From: an uncultured Collinsella sp.
GTDB lineage: Bacteria > Actinomycetota > Coriobacteriia > Coriobacteriales > Coriobacteriaceae
Assembly: GCA_900549085.1 (NCBI GenBank)
Contig: URMO01000066.1
Location: 1 to 12,144 of the forward strand
Direction: 5' to 3'
DNA: 12,144 bases
Shown here: positions 1 through 6,812 of the stretch, one piece after another
Position numbering within the stretch: position 1 is the stretch's first letter
How the letters are laid out: every line of letters begins with the position of its first letter
Position numbers and translations under genes: made by a program
Notes under the pieces: model-generated
The model's input: the letters and a program-made list of their open reading frames with translations, nothing else
Told to the model about the DNA's origin: nothing
The model's database searches: none

Positions 1-92
1 GCGCGGGCGTAAAGAAAACGCGTAAGCGTTTTTAGCCCGCGGGCGAGGACGCCGGCAGGCGGCCGAAGCCGGTGCGGATTTGCGAAGCAAAT
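1..92 (+). repeat. Diverged copy of the three-hairpin block (left edge cut by window)
   Basis: Three small perfect hairpins lie in a row: AAAACGC-GTAA-GCGTTTT (15-32), CGGC-CGAA-GCCG (60-71) and ATTTGC-GAA-GCAAAT (78-92). An outer pair GCGGGC (3-8) with GCCCGC (35-40) encloses the first. The same three hairpins in the same order, with different stem bases but the same kind of purine loops, occur at 11510-11579 and 11688-11758 behind tRNA-Lys. The opening GCGCGG of the window also matches the start of those blocks, so the window probably begins inside a unit. No U-tract follows, so this is not a simple terminator. Confidence 0.6.
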
Positions 93-170
93 ACGCGGAC
101 GTCCCCATGGCCGCTCTTGCGGCAAAATGTTAGGTTAATGCCTGCTGCCCATACTTGCACCTACGCACGG

Positions 171-176
171 TACAAT
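171..176 (+). promoter_or_regulatory. Candidate -10 box (TACAAT) of purB
   Basis: TACAAT lies 45 nt before the purB start. The same GGTACAAT context precedes tRNA-Lys (11335-11340). No good -35 is seen at 16-18 nt spacing: the 17-nt position reads CCCATA. TTGCAC at 155-160 is only 10 nt upstream, too close. The call rests on the -10 alone. Confidence 0.4.
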
Positions 177-220
177 GGTTAAGTTACGACCAACGTGCCA
201 ATAGCCAAAAAGGAGCCGCT

Positions 221-1567
221 ATGATCGATCGCTATACTCGCCCGGAGATGGGACACATCTTCTCCCTCGAGAACAAGTACGCCATTTGGCAGGAGATCGA
301 GGTCCTGGCCTGCGAGGCCCAGGCGGAGCTCGGCAAGATCGGTATTTCCAAAGACGAGGCCCAATGGATCCGCGACCATGCCAACTTTGAGAAGGCAAAG
401 GTCGACGAGATCGAGGAAGTCACGCGCCACGATGTCATCGCCTTCCTGACCAACATGAAGGAATATATCGACGCCGACGTTCCCGAGGGCGAGCCCAAGC
501 CTAGCCGCTGGGTTCACTATGGTATGACCAGCTCCGACCTGGGTGATACGGCTCTGTGCTATCAGCTTACTCAGGCCTGTGACCTGATTATCGAGGACGT
601 CAAGAAGCTCGGCGTGATCTGCAAGCGCCGCGCTTTCGAAGAGCGCAATACGCTCTGCGCCGGCCGTACTCACGGCATCCATGCCGAGCCGATGACCTTC
701 GGTATGAAGTTTGGCTCTTGGGCCTGGGAGCTCAAGCGCGATCTCGATCGTCTTGAGGACGCTCGCAAGAACGTTGCCTTCGGTGCCATCTCCGGTGCCG
801 TCGGCACCTACAGCTCCATCGAGCCGTTCGTCGAGGAGTACGTCTGCGAGCACTTGGGCCTGGTTCACGATCCGCTGTCCACGCAGGTCATCAGCCGCGA
901 TCACCACGCCTATCTTGCCGGCGTGCTTGCCACTACAGCGGCCACCTGCGAGCGCATCGCGACCGAGGTCCGCAACCTGCAGAAGACCGATACGCTCGAG
1001 GCCGAAGAGCCCTTCCGCAAGGGACAAAAGGGCAGCTCCGCTATGCCGCACAAGCGCAACCCCATCACCATGGAGAAGGTTTGCGGCCTGTCGCGCGTCG
1101 TGAAGGCCAACGCGCAGGTTGCCTTCGACAACGTCGCTCTGTGGCACGAGCGTGACATTTCACACTCCTCCGCCGAGCGTGTCGCCCAGGCTGATAGCTT
1201 CATTGCGCTCGACCACATGTTCCAGTGCCTCATCCGCGTTATCGACGGCCTGCAGCTGTATCCCGCCCGCATGATGGCCAACCTCAACAAGACCCGCGGC
1301 CTCATCTTCTCCTCCAAGGTGCTGCTCGCCCTCGTCGACACGGGCATCACCCGCGAGGACGCCTACGCTATCGTGCAGGAAAACGCCATGGCCACCTGGC
1401 ACGAAGTGCAGGATTGTGTCTCCGGTCCCACCTTTAAGGAGCGTCTCGAGGCCGATCCGCGCTGCACCGTCAGCCAGGAGAAGCTCGACGAGATCTTTGA
1501 TCCGTGGGACTTCCTCACCCGCATCGACACGGTCTTCGATCGCCTGGAGCAGGTGAGCTTCGAGTAG
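221..1567 (+). CDS. purB: Adenylosuccinate lyase
   Basis: The enzyme cleaves fumarate from SAICAR (to AICAR) and from adenylosuccinate (to AMP) in cytoplasmic purine synthesis. The 448-residue product has the usual family length (about 430-480) and belongs to the fumarase/aspartase superfamily. Visible landmarks are the substrate-binding segment G101-M-T-S-S-D106, the catalytic histidine segment H151-G-I-H154-A-E-P, and the mobile-loop signature GSSAMPHKRNP (271-281), where S273 is the expected catalytic serine. The start is set at 221 because AAAAAGGAG ends 5 nt upstream and the protein then opens MIDRYTRPEM as in relatives; an in-frame ATG at 155 has no ribosome site and would add 22 atypical residues. 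The gene stands alone, with its own terminator. purC lies 7 kb downstream, so the two purine genes are not one operon here. Confidence 0.97.
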   Translation: MIDRYTRPEMGHIFSLENKYAIWQEIEVLACEAQAELGKIGISKDEAQWIRDHANFEKAKVDEIEEVTRHDVIAFLTNMKEYIDADVPEGEPKPSRWVHYGMTSSDLGDTALCYQLTQACDLIIEDVKKLGVICKRRAFEERNTLCAGRTHGIHAEPMTFGMKFGSWAWELKRDLDRLEDARKNVAFGAISGAVGTYSSIEPFVEEYVCEHLGLVHDPLSTQVISRDHHAYLAGVLATTAATCERIATEVRNLQKTDTLEAEEPFRKGQKGSSAMPHKRNPITMEKVCGLSRVVKANAQVAFDNVALWHERDISHSSAERVAQADSFIALDHMFQCLIRVIDGLQLYPARMMANLNKTRGLIFSSKVLLALVDTGITREDAYAIVQENAMATWHEVQDCVSGPTFKERLEADPRCTVSQEKLDEIFDPWDFLTRIDTVFDRLEQVSFE

Positions 1568-1610
1568 GGTTAACCTAATTCGGCTGTTTGCGGATGCATT
1601 CCAACCTTTG

Positions 1611-1643
1611 GCGCCTTGCCCATCTTGGGTGAGGCGCTTTTTT
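1611..1643 (+). terminator. Intrinsic terminator of purB
   Basis: GCGCCTTGCCC (1611-1621) pairs with GGGTGAGGCGC (1627-1637) over 11 positions, including two G-T wobbles, around an ATCTT loop. Six T follow (1638-1643). It begins 43 nt after the purB stop. Confidence 0.93.
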
Positions 1644-1663
1644 ATCGCCGCATCAGCCCCGGG

Positions 1664-1671
1664 TATACAAT
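1664..1671 (+). promoter_or_regulatory. Candidate -10 box (TATACAAT) of the binding-protein/cyclase operon
   Basis: TATACAAT sits 35 nt before the GTG start at 1706 and just after the purB terminator. The matching -35 position (TTATCG, 1642-1647, 18 nt spacer) is weak. The box overlaps an in-frame ATG at 1670, which argues against that ATG as the translation start. Confidence 0.45.
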
Positions 1672-1705
1672 GAAATCCGACTGCTGTTTCGATGAAGGGA
1701 GGCTT

Positions 1706-2542
1706 GTGCCCGGACGTATCAAGCGAGCCGCCATCGTCTCGTTTGCGCTCATGCTCCTTGTTGCCGCCTGTGTGGCCGCCCTGACGTATACCGTTCGAAG
1801 CAGTTCTTCCTCCTCGAATGAAGCCGACAAAGATCTCCCGGTACTCAAAATCGGCGTTACGGATAACGACCCCTATGTGTATGTCGATACCACGGGCGAT
1901 TACGCCGGTATCGATATCGACATCGCCCGCGAGGCGTGTGAGCGTGCGGGGCTCAAGCCACAGTTTGTCGATATTGACTGGAACGATCGCGACCGGCTGC
2001 TCGAAAACGGTGATATCGATTGCCTGTGGTGTGATTATTCTCCCTGTTATCGCGAGGATAAGTATTACTGGACCGAGCCGTATCTAACCGTGACGGTCTC
2101 GGTTGCCGCCAAGAAAACGAGTGGCATCAAGTCCTTGGCGCATCTCGATGGAAGCAAGACCATCGCGGTAATTGCGGGCTCGGTGAGTGAACGCCGATTG
2201 CTCGCAGGGGATCTGGAAATCTCGCCGAACGTGCAAATCAAATCGTATGGTTCTGCCGAACTCTGCAAAGCCGCCCTCGCCAAAGGGTATGTCGACTGTT
2301 GGATGGCGGACGTTCAGCCGCTTGACCGACTTGTCGCCCGGTATCCCGGCCTTTACCGCGTGTTCGCTGACAACGTTATGACGGTTGATCTGGGCGTCGC
2401 GTTTGATGACGGCTATGAAGGACCGATCGTAAAGGATCTCAATACCGCATTGTTTGCCATGGACCGAGATGGCACGATTGACCGTATTGTGGGCAATTAC
2501 AAGACAGGAGCGACGACGGGCGGGCAAGGAGCAAATCCATGA
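1706..2542 (+). CDS. Membrane-anchored solute-binding protein (SBP family 3, amino-acid type)
   Basis: The 278-residue product has a basic N-terminus, a hydrophobic stretch (about residues 8-30) containing V-A-A-C22, a possible lipobox, then a serine run (32-37). The rest is a family 3 periplasmic binding domain: an opening LKIGVTDNDPYVY strand, the GIDIDIAREA segment, and SPCYREDKYYWTEPY, where R116 is in the place of the usual carboxylate-binding arginine. Cysteines cluster at 106, 109 and 114. Hydrophobicity continues past C22, so an uncleaved anchor is as possible as a lipoprotein. The start is GTG 1706 behind AAGGGAGG (1695-1702), with a short 3-nt gap. No ABC permease or ATPase gene is adjacent. 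The stop overlaps the start of the cyclase gene (ATGA), so the protein more likely feeds a ligand signal to the cyclase than to a transporter; this is inference. The ligand is unknown. Confidence 0.85.
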   Translation: MPGRIKRAAIVSFALMLLVAACVAALTYTVRSSSSSSNEADKDLPVLKIGVTDNDPYVYVDTTGDYAGIDIDIAREACERAGLKPQFVDIDWNDRDRLLENGDIDCLWCDYSPCYREDKYYWTEPYLTVTVSVAAKKTSGIKSLAHLDGSKTIAVIAGSVSERRLLAGDLEISPNVQIKSYGSAELCKAALAKGYVDCWMADVQPLDRLVARYPGLYRVFADNVMTVDLGVAFDDGYEGPIVKDLNTALFAMDRDGTIDRIVGNYKTGATTGGQGANP

Positions 2543-4338
2543 CAAATGATGAGCACCGCTTGCGTCGAAAGACTCTGACCGTCATAGCTGTCGGCGTTAT
2601 TGTCAGCGCTGTCTTGTTAGGCCTGTTGTATACGGTTGGAACCCATCGCTGCCTCGAAAAAACGCTTGGGTTTGGCCAAGAAACCATGGCGTTTTTGGAA
2701 AACGCTTGCGATAAATATGACCGCTACGAACAGGGGAGAAAAACCGAAGAGACGCACGATTTGCTCGCCGCGATCGAATCGTTTGCGACGTTCCTGTCCT
2801 CTGATCGCGTTGAGGTTAACGACGATCTTATCGAGCAATTTGTCCATGCCGAGAACCTTTCGGGGCTGATGGTCATGGACTCCGATGGCCATATGGCTGC
2901 CCACTACGACATCGATGGTCGCGATCCGCTCATGTTGTGGCGAGAGGAGCTGGCCTGTGCGCCGGTCGCATCGATGTATCAAGGTTCCAAAGTGACCTAC
3001 TCAACTGTCGTCGAGCGCCGTGGTATCGTTTTTGCCGTCTGTGCTATCCCGTATGGCGACGGCGTTGCCTTGGCATACCGCTCATTTGTTTCCGATCCAG
3101 CGGACGACTATTCATATGCCATAGCCGACGTGCTTTCGAACAGCACCTTCCACCAGGGCCCCACGGTGCTTGTTATGGAGGATGCGGAGATTGTCTCATC
3201 CAACAGCGCCGATGCTGACGTGTCGCTCGCCCGATTCCTCACCAGCGCAGGGGTTGAGTGGAAAGACGATGGCCTAACGCGCATCGAATATCGAGGAGAC
3301 AAATGGTACGCGGTGCGTGCGGCATACAAGGACTACCGCCTGTTTGCACTGTATCCCAAATCTGAGGTCATGTCTGGCAGGATCACATTTGTCGCCGCTG
3401 GCGTCTTGGTGTGCCTTGCGTTTTGGGTCGTGGTACTGTTGGCTCGAAATATCGTTGATCGCCGCAATTTGGTCGAAAAGGATAAACAGCTCGGCATTAT
3501 CAATGCCATAAGCGCCATCTACGATTCGACCTTCCTTTTGCATCTCGACACCCTCGAGATCGAGGGAATCAATATGTCGCCGACGATAGCGAAGATATTT
3601 GCCGAGCACAGCGAGGCATATGACTTTATGGACACGGTCTGCCGGGATGTCGTGAGCCCCGAAAGCCGCGAAGCGGTTGTGGGACTCGTAGATATAAGTA
3701 CGCTTCGCGAACGTATGGAGGGCGTACCGTACTTGGCTGCCGAGGTGCGAGATTGTCGAGGCGCTTGGTACTCGCTACAGGTTGTCCCCCAGCATCGCGA
3801 TGAGCAAGGCCGGCTGGAGTCGGTCGTCGTGGCGACGCACAACATATCGATGGTCAAACATGCCGAGGAGCTGACATACCAAGACAAACTGACGGGGCTT
3901 CGCAACCGCAACTACCTTGAATCGCGCGGAGATAGCCTGGTAAACGAGGGCTTGCCCGTGAGCGTGATTATGTTGGACTGCAATTATCTCAAGCGGACCA
4001 ACGATATCTACGGTCACGAGATGGGGGATGAACTGCTGCGACGGACGGCGTCCGTGCTGCGGCGGGTGGCTGGTGCGGATTACCTGCCAATGCGCGTTGG
4101 CGGCGACGAGTTTTTGCTGGTTTGCCCCCATACTGACAACGAGTCTGCGCTCGGGCTGGAACAGGATCTTCGTCTCGGTCTTGCCGCGGTAAGCGATGAG
4201 GCACTGACGGTCAGCGCATCGATTGGCGTGGCGACCGTCGAGACGGCTGGAAATACGCTGGCCGATGTATATCGTGTCGCCGACCACAATATGTATCGGG
4301 AGAAGCGCACAGTCCACGCACGGGGTACGGGCTGCTAA
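2539..4338 (+). CDS. Transmembrane PAS-GGDEF diguanylate cyclase
   Basis: This protein would make cyclic di-GMP from two GTP. Order of parts in 599 residues: helix 12-33; an extracytoplasmic region 34-281, probably a Cache-like sensor; helix 282-302; a linker and PAS-like domain (about 316-440); GGDEF domain 445-599. Catalytic features are intact: D449-K-L-T-G-L, metal ligand D480, N488-D489, GH (492-493), D497, and G521-G-D-E-F525. The inhibitory I-site is absent: the RxxD position reads G-A-D-Y. No EAL domain is fused. Translation is coupled to the binding protein through the ATGA overlap, which suggests that the two act together: the binding protein offers a ligand to the outer domain, which sets cyclase output (inference). 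Codons such as ata and cga are more frequent here than in purB. No effector or phosphodiesterase gene lies in the window, and no clear terminator follows. Confidence 0.93.
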   Translation: MTNDEHRLRRKTLTVIAVGVIVSAVLLGLLYTVGTHRCLEKTLGFGQETMAFLENACDKYDRYEQGRKTEETHDLLAAIESFATFLSSDRVEVNDDLIEQFVHAENLSGLMVMDSDGHMAAHYDIDGRDPLMLWREELACAPVASMYQGSKVTYSTVVERRGIVFAVCAIPYGDGVALAYRSFVSDPADDYSYAIADVLSNSTFHQGPTVLVMEDAEIVSSNSADADVSLARFLTSAGVEWKDDGLTRIEYRGDKWYAVRAAYKDYRLFALYPKSEVMSGRITFVAAGVLVCLAFWVVVLLARNIVDRRNLVEKDKQLGIINAISAIYDSTFLLHLDTLEIEGINMSPTIAKIFAEHSEAYDFMDTVCRDVVSPESREAVVGLVDISTLRERMEGVPYLAAEVRDCRGAWYSLQVVPQHRDEQGRLESVVVATHNISMVKHAEELTYQDKLTGLRNRNYLESRGDSLVNEGLPVSVIMLDCNYLKRTNDIYGHEMGDELLRRTASVLRRVAGADYLPMRVGGDEFLLVCPHTDNESALGLEQDLRLGLAAVSDEALTVSASIGVATVETAGNTLADVYRVADHNMYREKRTVHARGTGC

Positions 4339-4360
4339 TCTTGCCCCCACTAATCTATGC

Positions 4361-4416
4361 ATCGTAGGATGTTGAATCGGTGCTTACGATAATAAGTCGG
4401 GCCAGGCGGGGATAAT
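4361..4416 (+). promoter_or_regulatory. Putative promoter region of the TSCPD/lipoprotein pair
   Basis: The 113-nt gap after the cyclase gene holds two GATAAT boxes (4388-4393 and 4411-4416), a TTGAAT (4372-4377), and a 6-bp inverted repeat ATCGTA (4361-4366)/TACGAT (4385-4390). No -35/-10 pair has canonical spacing; 4411-4416 is the better placed -10, 36 nt before the start codon. No terminator of the preceding gene is visible in the gap. Confidence 0.3.
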
Positions 4417-4451
4417 AGACGTCTGAAATTTCTTTCTGAGAGGGGATCTCA

Positions 4452-4715
4452 ATGATTAGTTTTGACTACAAGCCTCAGGGTGTATGCTCTCGCAATATCC
4501 ACCTCAATCTTTCCGATGACGGCAGCAAAGTGCTGGGCGTCGAGTTTACCGGCGGCTGCGACGGCAATCTCAAGGCTATCTCCAAGCTGGTTGAGGGTGC
4601 TCCTGCCGATCGCGTAATCGAGGTTCTCGCCGGTAATACCTGCGGTATGAAAAAGACCTCCTGCGCCGACCAGCTTACCCGCGCTATCGAGGCCGCTCGC
4701 GCCGAGATCGCCTAA
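4452..4715 (+). CDS. Small TSCPD-domain protein (TIGR03905-type), function unknown
   Basis: This is a compact 87-residue soluble protein with no signal peptide. It resembles the stand-alone TSCPD family, named after a motif also found near the C-terminus of some vitamin B12-dependent ribonucleotide reductases. Here the motif reads T69-S-C-A-D, alanine in place of proline. Four cysteines (12, 36, 64, 71) lie in conserved-looking settings (GVCSRN, GGCDGN, NTCGMK, TSCADQ) and could bind a metal such as zinc; that is inference. The start at 4452 follows GAGAGGGG (4438-4445). Its TAA overlaps the ATG of the following lipoprotein gene by one base (TAATG), so the two are probably coupled. No role is assigned to the stand-alone family as far as I know. 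Confidence 0.88.
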   Translation: MISFDYKPQGVCSRNIHLNLSDDGSKVLGVEFTGGCDGNLKAISKLVEGAPADRVIEVLAGNTCGMKKTSCADQLTRAIEAARAEIA

Positions 4716-5926
4716 TGGGTATCGCCGACCACATCAAGAACGGAATATCGCGCCGCGGCTTTGTGCTCGGTGGAGCTGCCGCGGGCGCTGCCACGGTACT
4801 TGCCGGATGCTCGAAAAAAACGGGCACCAGCGACGATGCCGCCGGCGAGCCGCAGGTTATCAAAGATGACTCAAAAATCGTCTCGATTACGGATGAGTAC
4901 GAGGCTGTCGAAATCGACCTCGAGCCTGCAGCTTCATGGACATTGCCTTTGGGTACGCTGCTGTATTACTGCGACGGTGATTACGCCGCGGCGATGATGG
5001 CGCCCGCATCGGCGCGGCATGCCAATACGCTCGGCATGCTCAACCTGGGCGACGGCTCACTCACGACGCTCGTCGAGGATCCCGTGGAAGGTGCGGGGTA
5101 TTCGTTTTACGATGTCCGCGCCGGCGATGGCGTATTTGCTTGGGTCGAGATGAACTTTGCGAATGCATCATGGAAACTCTATGCGCAAAATACGGCAGGT
5201 GCGTCGCTTGTCGGCGATGTGGTCGAGCTCGACCGAGGCGGCAAGGACTACGACCCGCCGCTGTTTACGGCGTTCGAATCGTCCGTCATTTGGTACAAGA
5301 TGCCTGCTGCAGGCGGCAATAAGACGAGTCACGACTCGTATTGCTACCGCCGCTCGCTCGACGAGGCAAAGGCCGAGGCCATTTGGAAGTCAACGGGCCG
5401 CTTTGCATCCGCCCCGCGTGTGAGTGACGGCATCTTGACCATTTCCCCGCGTGTGCGCAACGACGAGGGCGTCTACTACGGCATGACGGCGATCGACCTG
5501 ACGGACGGCAACAATACCAAGAGGGCTCAGCTGGTCCTTCCCTCATCGGTGTCTCCCTTCGAGGCCGTATATATGGGCGACACGTTTGTGTTCTCCATCG
5601 AGGCCACCTATAGCGGCGTGGGGAGCCTAGGCAACATGGGCACCTATATCGGTAACGAGAATGGGACGTTCCTATTCCTGTCGCGCGAGCCGCTTGCGTG
5701 TGCTGCCGGCAGAAAAGGCAAATATCTGGTTAAGGTTCAGGCATCGCATTTTCTGATCGATACCTCCGCCAAAACCTATGGTTCGCTGCTGTCGCCCGAC
5801 CGCGCTCTCGAATATGGCGATTATCCAGCTACGGCGGGTAAATCGAATACGTTTTTAACCTATGCCACGGTGCGTAATAGCCAAGGAATTCCCGAGACGG
5901 TTACCGCCCGCCTGTTCTCTCTTTAG
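4715..5926 (+). CDS. Tat-exported lipoprotein, probably beta-rich, function unknown
   Basis: The 403-residue protein has a combined signal: twin arginine S12-R-R-G-F16, a hydrophobic core (17-30), and lipobox L29-A-G-C32, so it should be folded in the cytoplasm, exported by Tat and lipidated at C32. A polar linker (33-65) follows. The remainder is rich in short strands with repeated turns (LGDGS, ELDRGG, DLTDGN), which suggests a beta-propeller-like fold, but I recognise no family motif or catalytic residues. The start ATG shares one base with the upstream TSCPD gene stop and has no separate strong ribosome site, so translation probably depends on coupling. Use of Tat would fit a cofactor or metal taken up before export; the four-cysteine neighbour is a possible partner (inference only). 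No U-tract terminator is seen after the stop. Confidence 0.85.
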   Translation: MGIADHIKNGISRRGFVLGGAAAGAATVLAGCSKKTGTSDDAAGEPQVIKDDSKIVSITDEYEAVEIDLEPAASWTLPLGTLLYYCDGDYAAAMMAPASARHANTLGMLNLGDGSLTTLVEDPVEGAGYSFYDVRAGDGVFAWVEMNFANASWKLYAQNTAGASLVGDVVELDRGGKDYDPPLFTAFESSVIWYKMPAAGGNKTSHDSYCYRRSLDEAKAEAIWKSTGRFASAPRVSDGILTISPRVRNDEGVYYGMTAIDLTDGNNTKRAQLVLPSSVSPFEAVYMGDTFVFSIEATYSGVGSLGNMGTYIGNENGTFLFLSREPLACAAGRKGKYLVKVQASHFLIDTSAKTYGSLLSPDRALEYGDYPATAGKSNTFLTYATVRNSQGIPETVTARLFSL

Positions 5927-5984
5927 CGCCGAGGGGTTAAAAGGGCGCCAACGGGGGAATAAACGCGTTGTAATTGTGAGTGCC

Positions 5985-6039
5985 GCCCGCCGAGCCGCCG
6001 CACTGTAGAGGTGATCGGCGGGCATAGGTGCGTTAAAAT
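5985..6039 (+). promoter_or_regulatory. 9-bp inverted repeat and candidate -10 upstream of the response regulator
   Basis: GCCCGCCGA (5985-5993) and TCGGCGGGC (6015-6023) are perfect inverted arms whose starts are 30 bp apart. A -10-like TAAAAT (6034-6039) follows, so the right arm covers the expected -35 region (about 6011-6016), which has no -35 consensus. There is no T-run, so a terminator is less likely than an operator. The rest of the 152-nt gap shows nothing else I can support. Confidence 0.4.
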
Positions 6040-6078
6040 GGGCTTGTTCTTAGCTAATTGAGACAGGGGGGCCGTGTT

Positions 6079-6801
6079 ATGGCTTCAGATGCAAAAAAGA
6101 TTCTGCTGGTCGAGGACGAGAAGGCAATCCGTGACGCTGTCGCTGCCTATCTCGAGCGCGAGGGCTACTGGGTTGTTGGCGTCGGGGACGGCCAGTCTGC
6201 GATCGAGGAGTTCGAGAAGCACCAGTTCGACCTGGTTGTGCTCGACCTTATGCTCCCCAAGATTCCCGGCGAGCGCGTTTGCCGCACCATTCGCGACACC
6301 TCGGATGTCCCCATCATTATGCTGACGGCCAAGGGCGAGATCGAGGATCGCATCATCGGCCTTGAGCTTGGTGCCGACGACTACCTGATTAAGCCGTTCT
6401 CGCCGCGTGAGCTCGTCGCCCGCGTCCGCGCCCTGTTCCGTCGTGCTCACCAGGCAGACGAGCCCGCCGTTGAGGTGCTCGACTTTGGCGATCTGGTCAT
6501 CGATATCTCGGGCCACAAGATCTTGGTCGAGGACAAGGAAGTAGACCTGACTGCTTCCGAGTTTAAGCTGCTCACCACGCTTGCTCGCCATCCCGGTCGC
6601 GTCTATAACCGTATGGAGCTGGTCGAGAAGGTGCTCGGCTATGACTTTGAGGGCTACGAGCGCACCATCGACAGTCACGTCAAGAACCTTCGCGCCAAGC
6701 TGGGCGACGACCCCAAGAAGCCTAAGTGGCTCTACACCGTTCACGGCGTCGGTTATCGCTTCGAGGCTCCGGCCAAGACCGATAAGTCGGACGAGAAATA
6801 G
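6079..6801 (+). CDS. OmpR/PhoB-family response regulator
   Basis: This is a DNA-binding regulator phosphorylated by the kinase encoded next to it. The 240-residue protein has a receiver domain (about 6-120) with acidic pocket E12-D13, phospho-acceptor D56 (VVLDLMLPKIPG), T83 and K105 (GADDYLIKPF), all canonical. A winged-helix domain (about 135-233) carries TASEFKLL, the recognition-helix region ERTIDSHVKNLRAKL and the closing wing VHGVGYRF. The start is ATG 6079 behind AGGGGGG (6065-6071), 7 nt away; an in-frame TTG at 6058 lies upstream of the ribosome site and is rejected. The kinase gene starts 11 nt after the stop. The target genes are unknown; the inverted repeat at 5985-6023 could be an autoregulatory site, but OmpR-type sites are usually direct repeats. 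Confidence 0.96.
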   Translation: MASDAKKILLVEDEKAIRDAVAAYLEREGYWVVGVGDGQSAIEEFEKHQFDLVVLDLMLPKIPGERVCRTIRDTSDVPIIMLTAKGEIEDRIIGLELGADDYLIKPFSPRELVARVRALFRRAHQADEPAVEVLDFGDLVIDISGHKILVEDKEVDLTASEFKLLTTLARHPGRVYNRMELVEKVLGYDFEGYERTIDSHVKNLRAKLGDDPKKPKWLYTVHGVGYRFEAPAKTDKSDEK

Positions 6802-6812
6802 GGAAATCACAT

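Noticed and set aside
155..220. Longer purB start at ATG 155
   Set aside because: No ribosome site, adds 22 residues not typical of PurB, and would overlap the candidate -10 box.
179..1147. 322-residue minus-strand frame opposite purB
   Set aside because: It lies entirely antisense to a certain gene; high-GC codon use leaves long empty frames on the other strand. No recognisable domain.
130..1578. 9-nt inverted repeat TTAGGTTAA (130-138) and TTAACCTAA (1570-1578) flanking purB
   Set aside because: Short, far apart and without other element-end features; probably chance.
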